A stretch of DNA of 64,000 bases, taken from positions 124,001 through 188,000 of the forward strand of contig NZ_RCZG01000004.1 of assembly GCF_006439015.1 (NCBI RefSeq), given 5' to 3'. This DNA comes from Mycolicibacterium hodleri. GTDB taxonomy: Bacteria; Actinomycetota; Actinomycetes; Mycobacteriales; Mycobacteriaceae. Position numbers and translations under genes: made by a program. How positions within the stretch are numbered: position 1 is the first letter of the stretch; the number at the start of each line of letters is the position of its first letter. Below are positions 46,106-54,943 of the stretch, piece after piece. The notes below the pieces were generated by a model. It had not been told where the DNA came from. It saw only the letters and a list, made by a program, of their open reading frames with translations, and searched no databases.

Positions 46106-47718
46106 GATCCTTCTTTCGCTACTCCCGGCGAGGTCGCCGAATTTCGGGAGAGTCGGCGTCGCAGCATTGCGACCGCAGCCGCAGTCATTTGCGGCGCCGT
46201 GAATCTCAATAGCGCGCAGTACGTCGCCATACCTGCAACGATCAGCAAGGCGAGTTCCGCAGGGGCAGGCAGTCGGCCCGTCACCCGGCCGAGGCACAGC
46301 AAGACGAGCCCCATTGGGACGGCCGCGCACAACGGACGGAGCACCGCCCCGCCGATCGCGGACCACCGCACACGCGTCACCCGGTTCAGCACCACCATGC
46401 GGGCAAAGAAGTGAAGAAGCTCGGTTCCCAACAATGCGTACGCGACGAGGATGACGTCGTGGCCTGCCGCCCACCAGACCGGCCCTACCAACACAGCCAG
46501 TTTGACGGCGTTGATCGCCGTGAGAATCCCCGGTCTACCAATGGCCTTGAAGACGTCTCCGGCATGGAAGGACGCCGAATACACCACCGTGTACAACGCT
46601 AGTACCGACAGAATCGCGGCCGAGCCCGCGTACTTTTCGCCGTAGAGGGTGGCCACCAGTGACGGCGCCGCAACAGCCAGCCCGACGCCGATGGGCGCGG
46701 TCAATGCGACGACCACCGCCAGTGCTTCGACGTAGTGGCGCGTCAGTGCTTCGCGATCGGACTGCAGGCCGGACAGTGCACTGAAGAGTACTTCGCTGAC
46801 CACGATGCAGAGGTTGAGCACCAATAGTTCCGGAATGCGATACGCGAGAGTGTATAGACCGAGTTCGGTTGCGCCCAAACGGGTTCCGACGGCCAAGTAG
46901 TCGACGTTGTAGATCGCGTAGGCCATCAGCGTCACCGCCGTCACCGGGATCCCGAAGCGGATGAGTTCGCGGCCCACGGCGGCGTCCAGGGCCAGCTTCG
47001 GCCGGGTACGTCCCACCCACCAGTACAGCACCGTCATCACGATCGTCGCGGCGAGCTGGCCGTATACCAGGCTCCACACTCCGAAACCGGCGGCGGCTAG
47101 TCCGATGGTGAGACCGGTCTTGGTCAGTGCGCCGAGAGCTTCGGGAGCGAGCCGCGCGGAGAAGTTCATCGACCGCCGCAGTCGCGCGGCTGGAACCGTG
47201 CTCAGCGCCGAAATGGCCAACGCGATCGCCAATACCCTGATGAAGCCGACCAATTCAGGGTGCCCGAGGGCGCGGGCGCTGAACTGCGCGGTGCCGGCCA
47301 GCAGACCGCTGGCAACCACACCGAACACCGCTGACAGGGTTAGACCCGTCGGTGCGATCACGTCCCAATCCCGACGGTTTTGAACCAGGGCGGCCGCCAC
47401 CCCGAGGTCCTTGACGTAGTCGAACAGATTGACGACGAGCAACGCCAACGCAAACAGGCCGAACTCGTTTGGGTCGAGCATGCGCGCAACGACCACGGTC
47501 ATCAACAGAGTCGAACCCTTGCTCAGGGCGAAGATGAGGTAGTTCCACGCCGCCTGTCGACCCGTGGCGGGCGGGTCCTCGGCGGCACCAGCGCTGGATT
47601 CGACGGCGACATGCTCCGGTGGGTCGTGCGGCACCAGATCCGAGTTAGCGGGCGCCCGCGGCGCCTCGCCCGAACCCGAATCTCTCACGGCACCCCCAGC
47701 GCTCAGCTCGATGACCAC
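46102..47718 (-). CDS. Wzx-type polysaccharide flippase
   Basis: 538 residues from ATG 47718. After a polar N-terminal extension of about 50 residues come about 12-14 hydrophobic segments typical of the MATE/MVF polysaccharide exporters. NEFGLFALALLVVNLFDYVK and AALVQNRRDWDVIAPTGLTL are family signatures of Wzx/RfbX proteins. It moves lipid-linked repeat units across the membrane to the polymerase. It is the first gene of the seven-gene operon. The start is 119 bp from the divergent glycosyltransferase at 47838, giving a shared promoter region. Confidence 0.88.
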   Translation of the reverse strand: MVIELSAGGAVRDSGSGEAPRAPANSDLVPHDPPEHVAVESSAGAAEDPPATGRQAAWNYLIFALSKGSTLLMTVVVARMLDPNEFGLFALALLVVNLFDYVKDLGVAAALVQNRRDWDVIAPTGLTLSAVFGVVASGLLAGTAQFSARALGHPELVGFIRVLAIALAISALSTVPAARLRRSMNFSARLAPEALGALTKTGLTIGLAAAGFGVWSLVYGQLAATIVMTVLYWWVGRTRPKLALDAAVGRELIRFGIPVTAVTLMAYAIYNVDYLAVGTRLGATELGLYTLAYRIPELLVLNLCIVVSEVLFSALSGLQSDREALTRHYVEALAVVVALTAPIGVGLAVAAPSLVATLYGEKYAGSAAILSVLALYTVVYSASFHAGDVFKAIGRPGILTAINAVKLAVLVGPVWWAAGHDVILVAYALLGTELLHFFARMVVLNRVTRVRWSAIGGAVLRPLCAAVPMGLVLLCLGRVTGRLPAPAELALLIVAGMATYCALLRFTAPQMTAAAVAMLRRRLSRNSATSPGVAKEGS

Positions 47719-47837
47719 GATCCCAGCGCGGGCCCGAGTGCTTGCGGTGTGGGCGATCTGGCCTTCCGAGGTGAGAGGCTACAGGCAACTACGACGCATC
47801 GTGGGCTCCACGGAAGAAGTCGTGGAACAATCGTCCC

Positions 47838-49094
47838 GTGTCAGTAGTGCTGGTCAGCGCCGTCGATCCATATCCGACCGATGCTGGCAAGAAGGTTGTC
47901 CTCGCAGGTTTCGTCGACTACTTCGTGCAGCGCTACGGCGCCGAGAGCGTGCACTACGTCAAGGTGGGCGATCCACCGCAGCGCGCCTTCCCGGTGCCCG
48001 TCCACGTCGTGCCGGCCCCCAGCCGCGCAGCGGTGCTCCGCGGCATTGCAACCAGGGTCGCGGTGGGCCGGGCCAGTTTGCAGGAGGCCTTCCTGGGCTC
48101 ACCGCAGACCGCGGCCGCCATCACCCAGATCATCTCCGAGATCCGGCCACGGCTACAGGTCTACGACACGGTCCGGATGGCACAGTACGCACCATCCGAT
48201 GTTGCGGCACAACAGATTTGCTATCTCGACGACCTGTTCTCCGAACGGTACGAGGGCATGCTGCGGGCGGCCAAGCTGTATCCGGACGTCAACAGCAGCC
48301 CGCTCGGCAACTTCGCCGATCACGTACCACGGCGACTCCAACCGCTCGCAGACCATCGAATCAGTCGGACGGCGCTGCTTCGCGCCGAACGGGTGCTGGT
48401 GCGCCGCAGTGAGGACCGTGCAGCAAAGGCCTTTCGTCGCTGCCTCCTGGTCAACCAAAATGAGACTGACCTCCTCATCCGCCGTACTGGTGTCGCGCCG
48501 GGAAGAATCGTGTGTGTGCCACCCTTGTTCGCCCCTCGCGTCGAGGTGGAGCGCCGCTATAGCGGCGGCGCCGAATTCGTCTTCCTGGGGTTGCTGTCGC
48601 TGGCGCACAATGACGACGGGTTGCGGTGGTTTCTGCGCGCGGTATGGCCGGTGATGCTCGAGAGGATTCCCCACGCCCATCTGCGGGTGATCGGACGACA
48701 CGCGGGACCCGAGCTTCTGGCGATGGCCGCCGAACTGCGCGGGAGCGTGACAGTCGAGGGATACGTCGACGACCTGGACGACGCGATGGCAAGAGCCGCC
48801 GCGCTCATCAATCCACTGCGATTCGGGTCGGGGATAAAGCTCAAGGTGATCGAGGCGCTCGCAAGGGCTGTTCCAGTGGTGTCCAGCTCAATTGGGGCCG
48901 AAGGCATTTCCAGCGGAGCGGGCACCGGCATCCTGGTGGGCGCAGATCCCGCCGCGTTGGCTGACCTGTTGTACTCCCTCACCGATCCGCATCGCAACGC
49001 TGAGGCCTCCGCCGATGCGCGACGGCACTTTCAGGCGAGCTACTCGCGTGCGGCGGTTTTCGCCGCATACGACAACGCCTTCGACCTACCGTGA
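47838..49094 (+). CDS. Glycosyltransferase family 4 (divergent to the operon)
   Basis: 418 residues from GTG 47838. GT-B layout: N-terminal VVLVSAVDPYPTDAGKKVVL with Gly/Lys loop, YDTVRMAQYAPSDVAAQQIC, and C-terminal FVFLGLLSLAHNDDGLRWFL, IGRHAGPELLAMAAELRGSV, and INPLRFGSGIKLKVIEALAR. The last motif (G-S-G-I-K-x-K-x-x-E-A) is shared by hexuronate- and hexose-transferring exopolysaccharide GT4 enzymes. It is transcribed away from the wzx-led operon and could share a bidirectional promoter. Acceptor and donor unknown. Confidence 0.88.
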   Translation: MSVVLVSAVDPYPTDAGKKVVLAGFVDYFVQRYGAESVHYVKVGDPPQRAFPVPVHVVPAPSRAAVLRGIATRVAVGRASLQEAFLGSPQTAAAITQIISEIRPRLQVYDTVRMAQYAPSDVAAQQICYLDDLFSERYEGMLRAAKLYPDVNSSPLGNFADHVPRRLQPLADHRISRTALLRAERVLVRRSEDRAAKAFRRCLLVNQNETDLLIRRTGVAPGRIVCVPPLFAPRVEVERRYSGGAEFVFLGLLSLAHNDDGLRWFLRAVWPVMLERIPHAHLRVIGRHAGPELLAMAAELRGSVTVEGYVDDLDDAMARAAALINPLRFGSGIKLKVIEALARAVPVVSSSIGAEGISSGAGTGILVGADPAALADLLYSLTDPHRNAEASADARRHFQASYSRAAVFAAYDNAFDLP

Positions 49095-49156
49095 GGCGAT
49101 CGATCCGCTCCATGCACCGTTGGCAATCTCGCGATCAGACGCAATGACCTAGGACG

Positions 49157-49870
49157 CTAGCTTGCGGCGAACTCTGCGGGCAGCCCGTCGATTCCGGCTT
49201 GGATGGCGGCGATCGCGTCCTTGCGAGCCTTCAGCTTGCTGGCCCGGTGCGCCTTGACGTGCAACCCGGCCGCGGCGGCGGAGGCGACGTCGTGGGCTCG
49301 CGCCAGTACGTTCCCGTCCTCGACGATCTCGTCGAGCCAGCCGGCGGTGACGGCGTCGGCGCCGACGAACACCTCGGCCATGGTAACGGCGCGTTGAAAG
49401 GCAGAGCGGGTCAGCCGGTTTCGCATGATCTCGATCGCCGAGATCGGCAGCACCATGCCGATCGCGACCTCGTTGGCCTGGCATCGCGAACTGGGTGAGC
49501 CGATGCGATGGTCGCCGCTGAGCATCAGGAAGGAGCCCATCGCGATCGCGGGACCCGTCGCCGCCATGATCACCGGCACCGGGAAGCTCAACAGCCGGAT
49601 CGACAGTTCGAAGCCGCCGGACAGCATGCCGAGTGCCGCGGCCGCGTCGCCGGAGTTGAAGACGCTGAGGTCGAAGCCGGCACTGAACACTCGCGAGTTG
49701 CCCGCCAGCACGACGGCTTTGACCTCGCCGTCGCTGCCGGCCTTCTCGGCGAGGTCGAGCGCCTCGTTGAGGTTCTGCTGCATCGCAGGAGACAGCACGT
49801 TCACCTTGCCGTCGTCGAGCGTGATGGTGGCGACGGACTCGGTTTGCTCATAGGCAACGGTGCTTGTCAT
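49157..49870 (-). CDS. echA3: Enoyl-CoA hydratase/isomerase family protein
   Basis: A 237-residue crotonase-fold protein. The CoA/oxyanion segments are AVVLAGNSRVFSAGFDLSVF and ATGPAIAMGSFLMLSGDHRI, followed by ANEVAIGMVLPISAIEIMRN. The catalytic Glu of a hydratase is not clearly present in its usual place (NEVAIGM holds a Glu), so isomerase or other activity is possible. By synteny this is M. tuberculosis echA3 (Rv0632c), which I recall as lying next to recC. Here it sits as a conserved gene between two blocks of polysaccharide genes. Confidence 0.82.
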   Translation of the reverse strand: MTSTVAYEQTESVATITLDDGKVNVLSPAMQQNLNEALDLAEKAGSDGEVKAVVLAGNSRVFSAGFDLSVFNSGDAAAALGMLSGGFELSIRLLSFPVPVIMAATGPAIAMGSFLMLSGDHRIGSPSSRCQANEVAIGMVLPISAIEIMRNRLTRSAFQRAVTMAEVFVGADAVTAGWLDEIVEDGNVLARAHDVASAAAAGLHVKAHRASKLKARKDAIAAIQAGIDGLPAEFAAS

Positions 49871-50030
49871 CGACTCTCTCCCTGGTGCGGTTCGAGCCGA
49901 TGGTACTTAGCCCGCGGGGAGGAGTGACGGCCAGCCACCCGCGGCAATGTCATCGCTACGTTGCCGGTCGGGTTGACGAGCTCTCCGCATCCGGATGCCC
50001 AATCGTGGGAAAATTCGGTAACTTGTCCGG

Positions 50031-50750
50031 GTGACCAGCGCGCTGACGGGGTTTGACGATTGGCTCAACCGTCGGCTCGAGGAATGCGCGCAACAAGCCG
50101 GCGAGAACGTCGTCACCTATGTGGCGCGCGCGGTGGCATCGCGCATGGTGACTGACGACAGGCGCGCGGACAGCGCTTCCATCGAAGAGCTCATGGCCCA
50201 CCTCGCCAATTCCGCAGCGTTTGCCGAAACGGCGATGCCGAGCACTTCGGCGACGATAACCGACCCGGACCGGCTGCGGGCGCTGTATGCCACCGGACTG
50301 CTCGACTCCGCGCCCGAAGAAATCTACGACCGCATTACTCGCGCTGCGGCGGCCGCACTCGACGCCCCTTCCGCGGCGGTATCCCTAGTGGACGTCGACC
50401 GGCAATTCTTCAAAAGCACGGTCGGCATGAATGTCGACACTCCGGAAGAACGACAGACTCCACTCGACCGATCCGTCTGTCAATACGCCGTGGCAAATGG
50501 GGCTCCGTTGATTATCGAGGACGCTCGGACCCACCCGATATTCAAAAACCATCCCGCCGTTCTCGACGGCACTCTGGTCGCCTACCTCGGCATACCGTTG
50601 AGCGATAGTGACGACAACGCCATCGGAACGCTGTGTGTATTCGACGACAAGCCGCGACTATGGGGCACCGGCCACGTCCAAATCCTGAGCGACCTTGCTT
50701 TACTCGCCGCCGAGCGGATCTTCGGTCCGGGTGCCGGCCCGCAAGGCTAA
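50031..50750 (+). CDS. GAF-domain protein
   Basis: 239 residues from GTG 50031. The first 80 residues are helical (FDDWLNRRLEECAQQAGENV). The GAF domain follows: LYATGLLDSAPEEIYDRITR, AAVSLVDVDRQFFKSTVGMN, RSVCQYAVANGAPLIIEDAR, and VAYLGIPLSDSDDNAIGTLC. It has no output domain. It may bind a small molecule or redox group and act as a sensor; four segments of the GAF consensus are intact. It lies 138 bp upstream of the phosphoglycosyl transferase on the same strand, so it may regulate that part of the locus. This is inference. Confidence 0.78.
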   Translation: MTSALTGFDDWLNRRLEECAQQAGENVVTYVARAVASRMVTDDRRADSASIEELMAHLANSAAFAETAMPSTSATITDPDRLRALYATGLLDSAPEEIYDRITRAAAAALDAPSAAVSLVDVDRQFFKSTVGMNVDTPEERQTPLDRSVCQYAVANGAPLIIEDARTHPIFKNHPAVLDGTLVAYLGIPLSDSDDNAIGTLCVFDDKPRLWGTGHVQILSDLALLAAERIFGPGAGPQG

Positions 50751-50888
50751 ACACGGTCCCTCAGCTATGCCGGTGGGCTGAATATCTCGCGAATTCGTAT
50801 TTCCTGCGGGTCTGCCCTTTCATTTGACTGCAGGGTCGCTGCGGCGCACATAGAGTCAGCTCGAAGGATTCGTCCGAGGGGCTAATGC

Positions 50889-52427
50889 ATGCAGCTAGAT
50901 TTGAGAGCGGCGATGGGGACGCCGAGTACTAGCGCCACCCTGCCGCGAATGCCGGCCGCGACGAAGAGCCCTTCCCTCTACGCCCCGACTGCGCCCCGGT
51001 GGGCCGAACGCATGCGGACCGACCCCTGGTACTCGGCGCTCACCGTGCTGCTGGACATCGAATCGGCTGTGGGTGCGGTGGCACTGGCTCAGTGGTGGAT
51101 CCCGGGCGTTGTCGAGGAGCGCAACATCGCGCTGTATTCGTGGGCCTTCGTGCCGCTGGTAATCGGCTTGTTGGCGAGTCGGTCGATGTACCGCCGGAAG
51201 CTAGACCAGAGCTTTCTCGACGACTTCGAACCGGTGGCGACGTCAATTGCGGTGGCCACTCTTGCGGTACTGACGATCATGTTGCTGCTCGTGCCTCCCT
51301 TCACGCCAGGCGAAGTGGTCCGACCGTACGTCCAACCCAGCGATCTGGTCCTGCGGATCTGGCTGATCGCCGCCATCCTCATGCCGGCAGTACGTCTCGG
51401 GAGGTCCTTGGGGCAGCGCTACTTGCGGCGGAAGTACCGCGCCGCAGCGCCGGCGCTCATCGTGGGATCCGGTCCGATCGCCCACCAGTTGATCGAGCGG
51501 ATGCGTCAGGTGCCGGAATACGGGCTGCGGCCCGCAGGCGTGCTGGACGACACGCGGCCCGCAGAGGATGAGCTGTTCGGCGTGCCCTATCTGGGGAGCA
51601 CGGACAATCTCGAGAATGCCGCGCGTGCCACTCACGCCGAGGAACTCATCGTCGCGCCCTCTTCGGTGGCTGACGACCAGTTGGCTCGCACCGCGCAACG
51701 GGCCCACGACCTCGGAATGCGGGTGCGCGTCGTCCCTCGTCTGATGGACGTCGTCGGCGGTGGCAGCTGGGTCGAGCACATGGGCGGCCTACCTCTGATG
51801 GTGCTGGCCCATGTCGACCCCAAGGGTTGGCAGTTCACCGTCAAGCACGCTCTCGACCGGCTGTCCGCGGGGTTGGGTCTGCTGCTCATCTCGCCGCTGT
51901 TCATCGGCCTCGCGCTTCTGGTCCGGATCAGCTCGCCGGGCCCGATTTTCTACCGCCAGCCGCGCATGGGTCGCGACGGCAAGGTCTTCGACTGCTTGAA
52001 GTTTCGCAGCATGCGGCCGGTGGACCCGAACACCACGAGCTTCGCGCCGCAGGCGGGGACGGCGCCCGGGGGAGTGGAAGGCGACGATCGGCGCACCCGG
52101 ATCGGCAAGATCATGCGGAAGACGTCGATGGACGAGTTGCCCCAACTGCTGAACGTGCTGAAGGGCGACATGAGCCTGGTCGGTCCGCGTCCCGAGCGGC
52201 CGGAGTTCGTCGAGCTGTTTGAAATGCAGGTGCGGCGCTATGGCGACCGGCACAGGGTAAAGGCCGGCATCACCGGCTGGGCCCAGGTGCACGGGCTGCG
52301 GGGACAGACCTCGATTGCCGACCGCGCCGAATTCGATAACTACTACATCGAGAACTGGTCACTGAACCTTGACTTCAAGGTTCTGCTACTGACCGTGCTG
52401 GCGGTGCTGCGAAGTGCCGAAGATTGA
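50889..52427 (+). CDS. Polyprenyl-phosphate glycosyl-1-phosphate transferase (WbaP/CpsE type)
   Basis: 512 residues. Four or five N-terminal membrane segments (VTVLLDIESAVGAVALAQWW start; AVATLAVLTIMLLLVPPFTP) are followed by a Rossmann-like region with IVGSGPIAHQLIERM. The C-terminal catalytic domain begins FTVKHALDRLSAGLGLLLIS and includes SPGPIFYRQPRMGRDGKVFD, CLKFRSMR, KTSMDELPQLLNVLKGDMSL and VGPRPERPEF. It transfers a sugar phosphate from UDP-sugar to polyprenyl phosphate, the first membrane step of repeat-unit assembly. The sugar (often Gal or Glc) is not told by sequence. Confidence 0.93.
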   Translation: MQLDLRAAMGTPSTSATLPRMPAATKSPSLYAPTAPRWAERMRTDPWYSALTVLLDIESAVGAVALAQWWIPGVVEERNIALYSWAFVPLVIGLLASRSMYRRKLDQSFLDDFEPVATSIAVATLAVLTIMLLLVPPFTPGEVVRPYVQPSDLVLRIWLIAAILMPAVRLGRSLGQRYLRRKYRAAAPALIVGSGPIAHQLIERMRQVPEYGLRPAGVLDDTRPAEDELFGVPYLGSTDNLENAARATHAEELIVAPSSVADDQLARTAQRAHDLGMRVRVVPRLMDVVGGGSWVEHMGGLPLMVLAHVDPKGWQFTVKHALDRLSAGLGLLLISPLFIGLALLVRISSPGPIFYRQPRMGRDGKVFDCLKFRSMRPVDPNTTSFAPQAGTAPGGVEGDDRRTRIGKIMRKTSMDELPQLLNVLKGDMSLVGPRPERPEFVELFEMQVRRYGDRHRVKAGITGWAQVHGLRGQTSIADRAEFDNYYIENWSLNLDFKVLLLTVLAVLRSAED

Positions 52428-52515
52428 TCCTCCTCTCAGGCTTTAGATCGGTTGCAGCACTGGCTATTCAGTAAAGACAAGACGACGTAGGCAAACGAGT
52501 TTCGATGGTTAGGGG

Positions 52516-53175
52516 ATGCCCGTGCACCACCAGCCAATTCATGTGGGATTGATTCCGGACGGACTGCGGCGCTGGGCGAGCGCCAACGACGCGTCCCTTG
52601 CTGACGCCTACCGTCTCGGCGCTGAGAAGGTCACCAACATCCTCGTTGCCCTGCAGCGAAACGACGTCCACACCGTGTCGGTCTACAACCTCAGTAAGGC
52701 GAATCTGAAGCGAACCAACGATGAGTTGATGGCTGTCTACGAGGCCTCGGTCCACTTCTTCACCACGCTGATTCCCTCTCGTTTCGACCCCGCTGTCTGC
52801 AGTGTGCGTCTGCATGGCGATCGGAGCTTGCTGCCGGAGAGATACCTCGCGCCTGCACAGCAGCTGGAGGCCGCAATGAAGGGTGACGGTTTCCGGATCA
52901 ATATTCTGGCCGCGTATGACGCGGACGACGAGTTGCGTGCCGCGCACGAGCGAGCTTGGCGAGAAAACCGAGACATCCGCTCCGCGTTCGACATCGAAGA
53001 CGTCGACCTGATCATCCGAACGACCGAGGAACCACTGCTGAGCGGATTCTTGCCGATGCAAAGCCAATACGCCCAGTTGGTCTTCTTGACGACGCCGCTC
53101 AACGACCTGAATGCGTCCCTCGTGGACGAGCTCGTCGAGGATTTCCGTCGCTCCCCGCAGTTCCGGGGGCGGTAG
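52516..53175 (+). CDS. Divergent cis-prenyltransferase (undecaprenyl diphosphate synthase family)
   Basis: A 219-residue UppS-like protein. The active-site loop is HVGLIPDGLRRWASAN, with the catalytic Asp at residue 15 and Arg-Trp kept, but the usual D-G-N-G-R-W is D-G-L-R-R-W. Later GEQRLSNF-type sequence reads IIRTTEEPLLSGFLPMQSQY, with Arg, Glu and QSxYAxL preserved. The length is short of the 230-300 residues usual in housekeeping UppS. It may make a shorter or different prenyl chain, or be impaired. It lies 88 bp after the phosphoglycosyl transferase gene and 3 bp before the FAD enzyme gene, so it is part of the polysaccharide operon. Confidence 0.82.
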   Translation: MPVHHQPIHVGLIPDGLRRWASANDASLADAYRLGAEKVTNILVALQRNDVHTVSVYNLSKANLKRTNDELMAVYEASVHFFTTLIPSRFDPAVCSVRLHGDRSLLPERYLAPAQQLEAAMKGDGFRINILAAYDADDELRAAHERAWRENRDIRSAFDIEDVDLIIRTTEEPLLSGFLPMQSQYAQLVFLTTPLNDLNASLVDELVEDFRRSPQFRGR

Positions 53176-53178
53176 CCC

Positions 53179-54591
53179 ATGGAACCGCAGATCAAGAACC
53201 CGTTGATCATCGGCGCTGGTCCCGCCGGACTGACCGCTGCTCTCGAGCTGGCGAAGCGGGGGGTGACATCCCGGATCTACGAGGCTTCGGGGAACGTCGG
53301 CGGCCTCGCCCGTACGCAGAGTAACGGCGACTTTCTCGTCGATTCCGGCGGGCACCGGTTCTTCACGAGATACGAGAAGGTGGCGGAGCTGTGGAACTCG
53401 TTGCTTCCACCTGACCAGTGGACCACCGTGCGGCGACGCTCCGCCATGGTCGTCCACGGCCACTACGTGCGCTACCCCCTGGTGGGTCGCGATCTGTTGA
53501 CGCAGATGGGGTTTCGCCGCGGTATGCGAGGTCTCGGCAGTTTTCTGTGGTCTCGAACTCGGCGCGGGATGCAGCCCGCCGGCGATTCGGCGAGCTTCCG
53601 CGCATGGGGCACCGAGGAATTTGGCCGGTACTGGTACGAGATGTTCTTCGACGGCTACGTACGCAAGACCTGGCAGGCCGACCCCGACGGCATCGCGAGT
53701 GATTGGGCGAACCAGCGGATACGGTCGATCGTTTGGCACCTGCGCAAACGGTTCGATGCTGCGGACCAGGACGTATTTCGATATCCCCGGCGCGGACCCG
53801 GTCAGGTATGGGACGCCGCAGCTGCGCAGTTGGCAGTCGACGGAATCGTCCCCGCGCTCAGTTCGCGGGTCGTCAAGGTCAGGTTCGACGGCCAAGAGTG
53901 GACGTTGGAGTTGCACAGCGGTGAACTCGTTTCTGGCGATGTCGTGTTCTCGAGCATGCCGCTGCGGTCGCTGGTGCGCGCCCTCGAGCCCACGCCGCCG
54001 CAACATGTCCGCGCGGCGGCGGCAAGACTCAAGTACCGCGGACTCATCACGGTCGCCGTCGCCCTCCGAGGGCGCCATGACATTCCCTTCCACTGGATCT
54101 ACACCCCGAGTAAGAGCGTCGAGGTGGGTCGGATTCAAAACTACGATCGGTGGTCGAGCGGACTGGCTCCAGACGGTTGGGACGGAACCTTTCTGGGGCT
54201 GGAGTATTTCATCGGCCCAGACGGCGACGTGTACGAACACGATGACGAACACCTCACATGCATTGCCCTAGAGGACCTTCGGACGCTCGGCATCGGAGAT
54301 TCCGACGTCGAGCAAGTGATGGTGGTCCGATCTCCCTTCGCGTATCCCATTTGCGACGCGGCTCGGGACCGGAATGTCGCTCGGATCCGCAATTACCTTC
54401 TTCGCAATTACCCGACTCTTCGACTAGTCGGACGCAACGGCATGCATCGCTACGACAACCAGGACCACGCGATGTTGAGTGCCATGCATAGCGTCGCCCA
54501 GTACTTCGGCGACGATGTGGATCCGTGGCAGGTGAACACCGACCGGGGTTACCACGAAGCGGGGTTGCTCAAGAAGGAAGTAGGCCTCTAG
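53179..54591 (+). CDS. FAD-dependent oxidoreductase, UDP-galactopyranose mutase/amine-oxidase-like
   Basis: 470 residues with a dinucleotide-binding fold at the N-terminus: NPLIIGAGPAGLTAALELAK, then YEASGNVGGLARTQSNGDFL and GGHRFFTRYEKVAELWNSLL. The tail holds the FAD-binding RNYLLRNYPTLRLVGRNGMH and YDNQDHAMLSAMHSVAQYFG. This resembles UDP-galactopyranose mutase and related FAD enzymes of capsule clusters (NAD-binding-8 type). A mutase on a UDP-sugar, or a polyprenyl reductase given the cis-prenyltransferase 3 bp upstream, are both possible. Cytosolic; no signal or membrane segment. Confidence 0.8.
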   Translation: MEPQIKNPLIIGAGPAGLTAALELAKRGVTSRIYEASGNVGGLARTQSNGDFLVDSGGHRFFTRYEKVAELWNSLLPPDQWTTVRRRSAMVVHGHYVRYPLVGRDLLTQMGFRRGMRGLGSFLWSRTRRGMQPAGDSASFRAWGTEEFGRYWYEMFFDGYVRKTWQADPDGIASDWANQRIRSIVWHLRKRFDAADQDVFRYPRRGPGQVWDAAAAQLAVDGIVPALSSRVVKVRFDGQEWTLELHSGELVSGDVVFSSMPLRSLVRALEPTPPQHVRAAAARLKYRGLITVAVALRGRHDIPFHWIYTPSKSVEVGRIQNYDRWSSGLAPDGWDGTFLGLEYFIGPDGDVYEHDDEHLTCIALEDLRTLGIGDSDVEQVMVVRSPFAYPICDAARDRNVARIRNYLLRNYPTLRLVGRNGMHRYDNQDHAMLSAMHSVAQYFGDDVDPWQVNTDRGYHEAGLLKKEVGL

Positions 54592-54699
54592 AGGCGGCAT
54601 TAGGATTTTCTCACGCTTTCCTCAGCATCGTGAGGGCCTGCGCACAGGTAGGTCGTTTAACTTCGTCGTTGAGAGCTTCCCCCCCAAGCTCTCGGATGT

Positions 54700-54740
54700 C
54701 TCGGCCCCGTCACCTACCCCCCCTTGGTGCCGGGGCCGAG
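54700..54740. terminator. Likely transcription terminator hairpin
   Basis: CTCGGCCCCG pairs with CGGGGCCGAG, with a further inner CACC/GGTG. There is no U-tract, as is common for mycobacterial intrinsic terminators. It lies about 108 bp after the FAD enzyme stop. Confidence 0.65.
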
Positions 54741-54780
54741 GTCGTCTACGTGTAGGGCGCCGGGGTGCGGGGACATTTGT

Positions 54781-54822
54781 CGTGACGGCTAGGTCGTTCG
54801 CCTACCAATAGGCGCCGTCACG
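54781..54822. terminator. Second hairpin in the convergent region
   Basis: CGTGACGGC pairs with GCCGTCACG, with GCCTA...TAGGC pairing possible in the loop. It likely acts with the first hairpin as a bidirectional terminator. Confidence 0.55.
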
Positions 54823-54943
54823 ATCCGCGCTGTCTCGCGGACTTGGTAGCTAGTCCCCCTCCCGGGCAACCGACAGTCTCGTCAATTAAAACACCGATCC
54901 GGGCTTCGCACAGTGGATCGGCGGTTCGATTCGCGAGAACTGC

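Larger units (their letters stand above)
54592..54943. other. Convergent intergenic region with two hairpins
   Basis: 352 bp between the FAD enzyme gene (plus) and the DUF2510-type gene (minus). No gene is visible. It contains two strong inverted repeats (54700-54740 and 54781-54822) that probably terminate both transcripts. Confidence 0.6.

Noticed and set aside
52468..54252. A 594-residue minus-strand frame over the prenyltransferase and FAD-enzyme genes
   Set aside because: The plus strand carries two recognisable enzymes with a 3-bp spacing; the minus frame has no motif and spans both.
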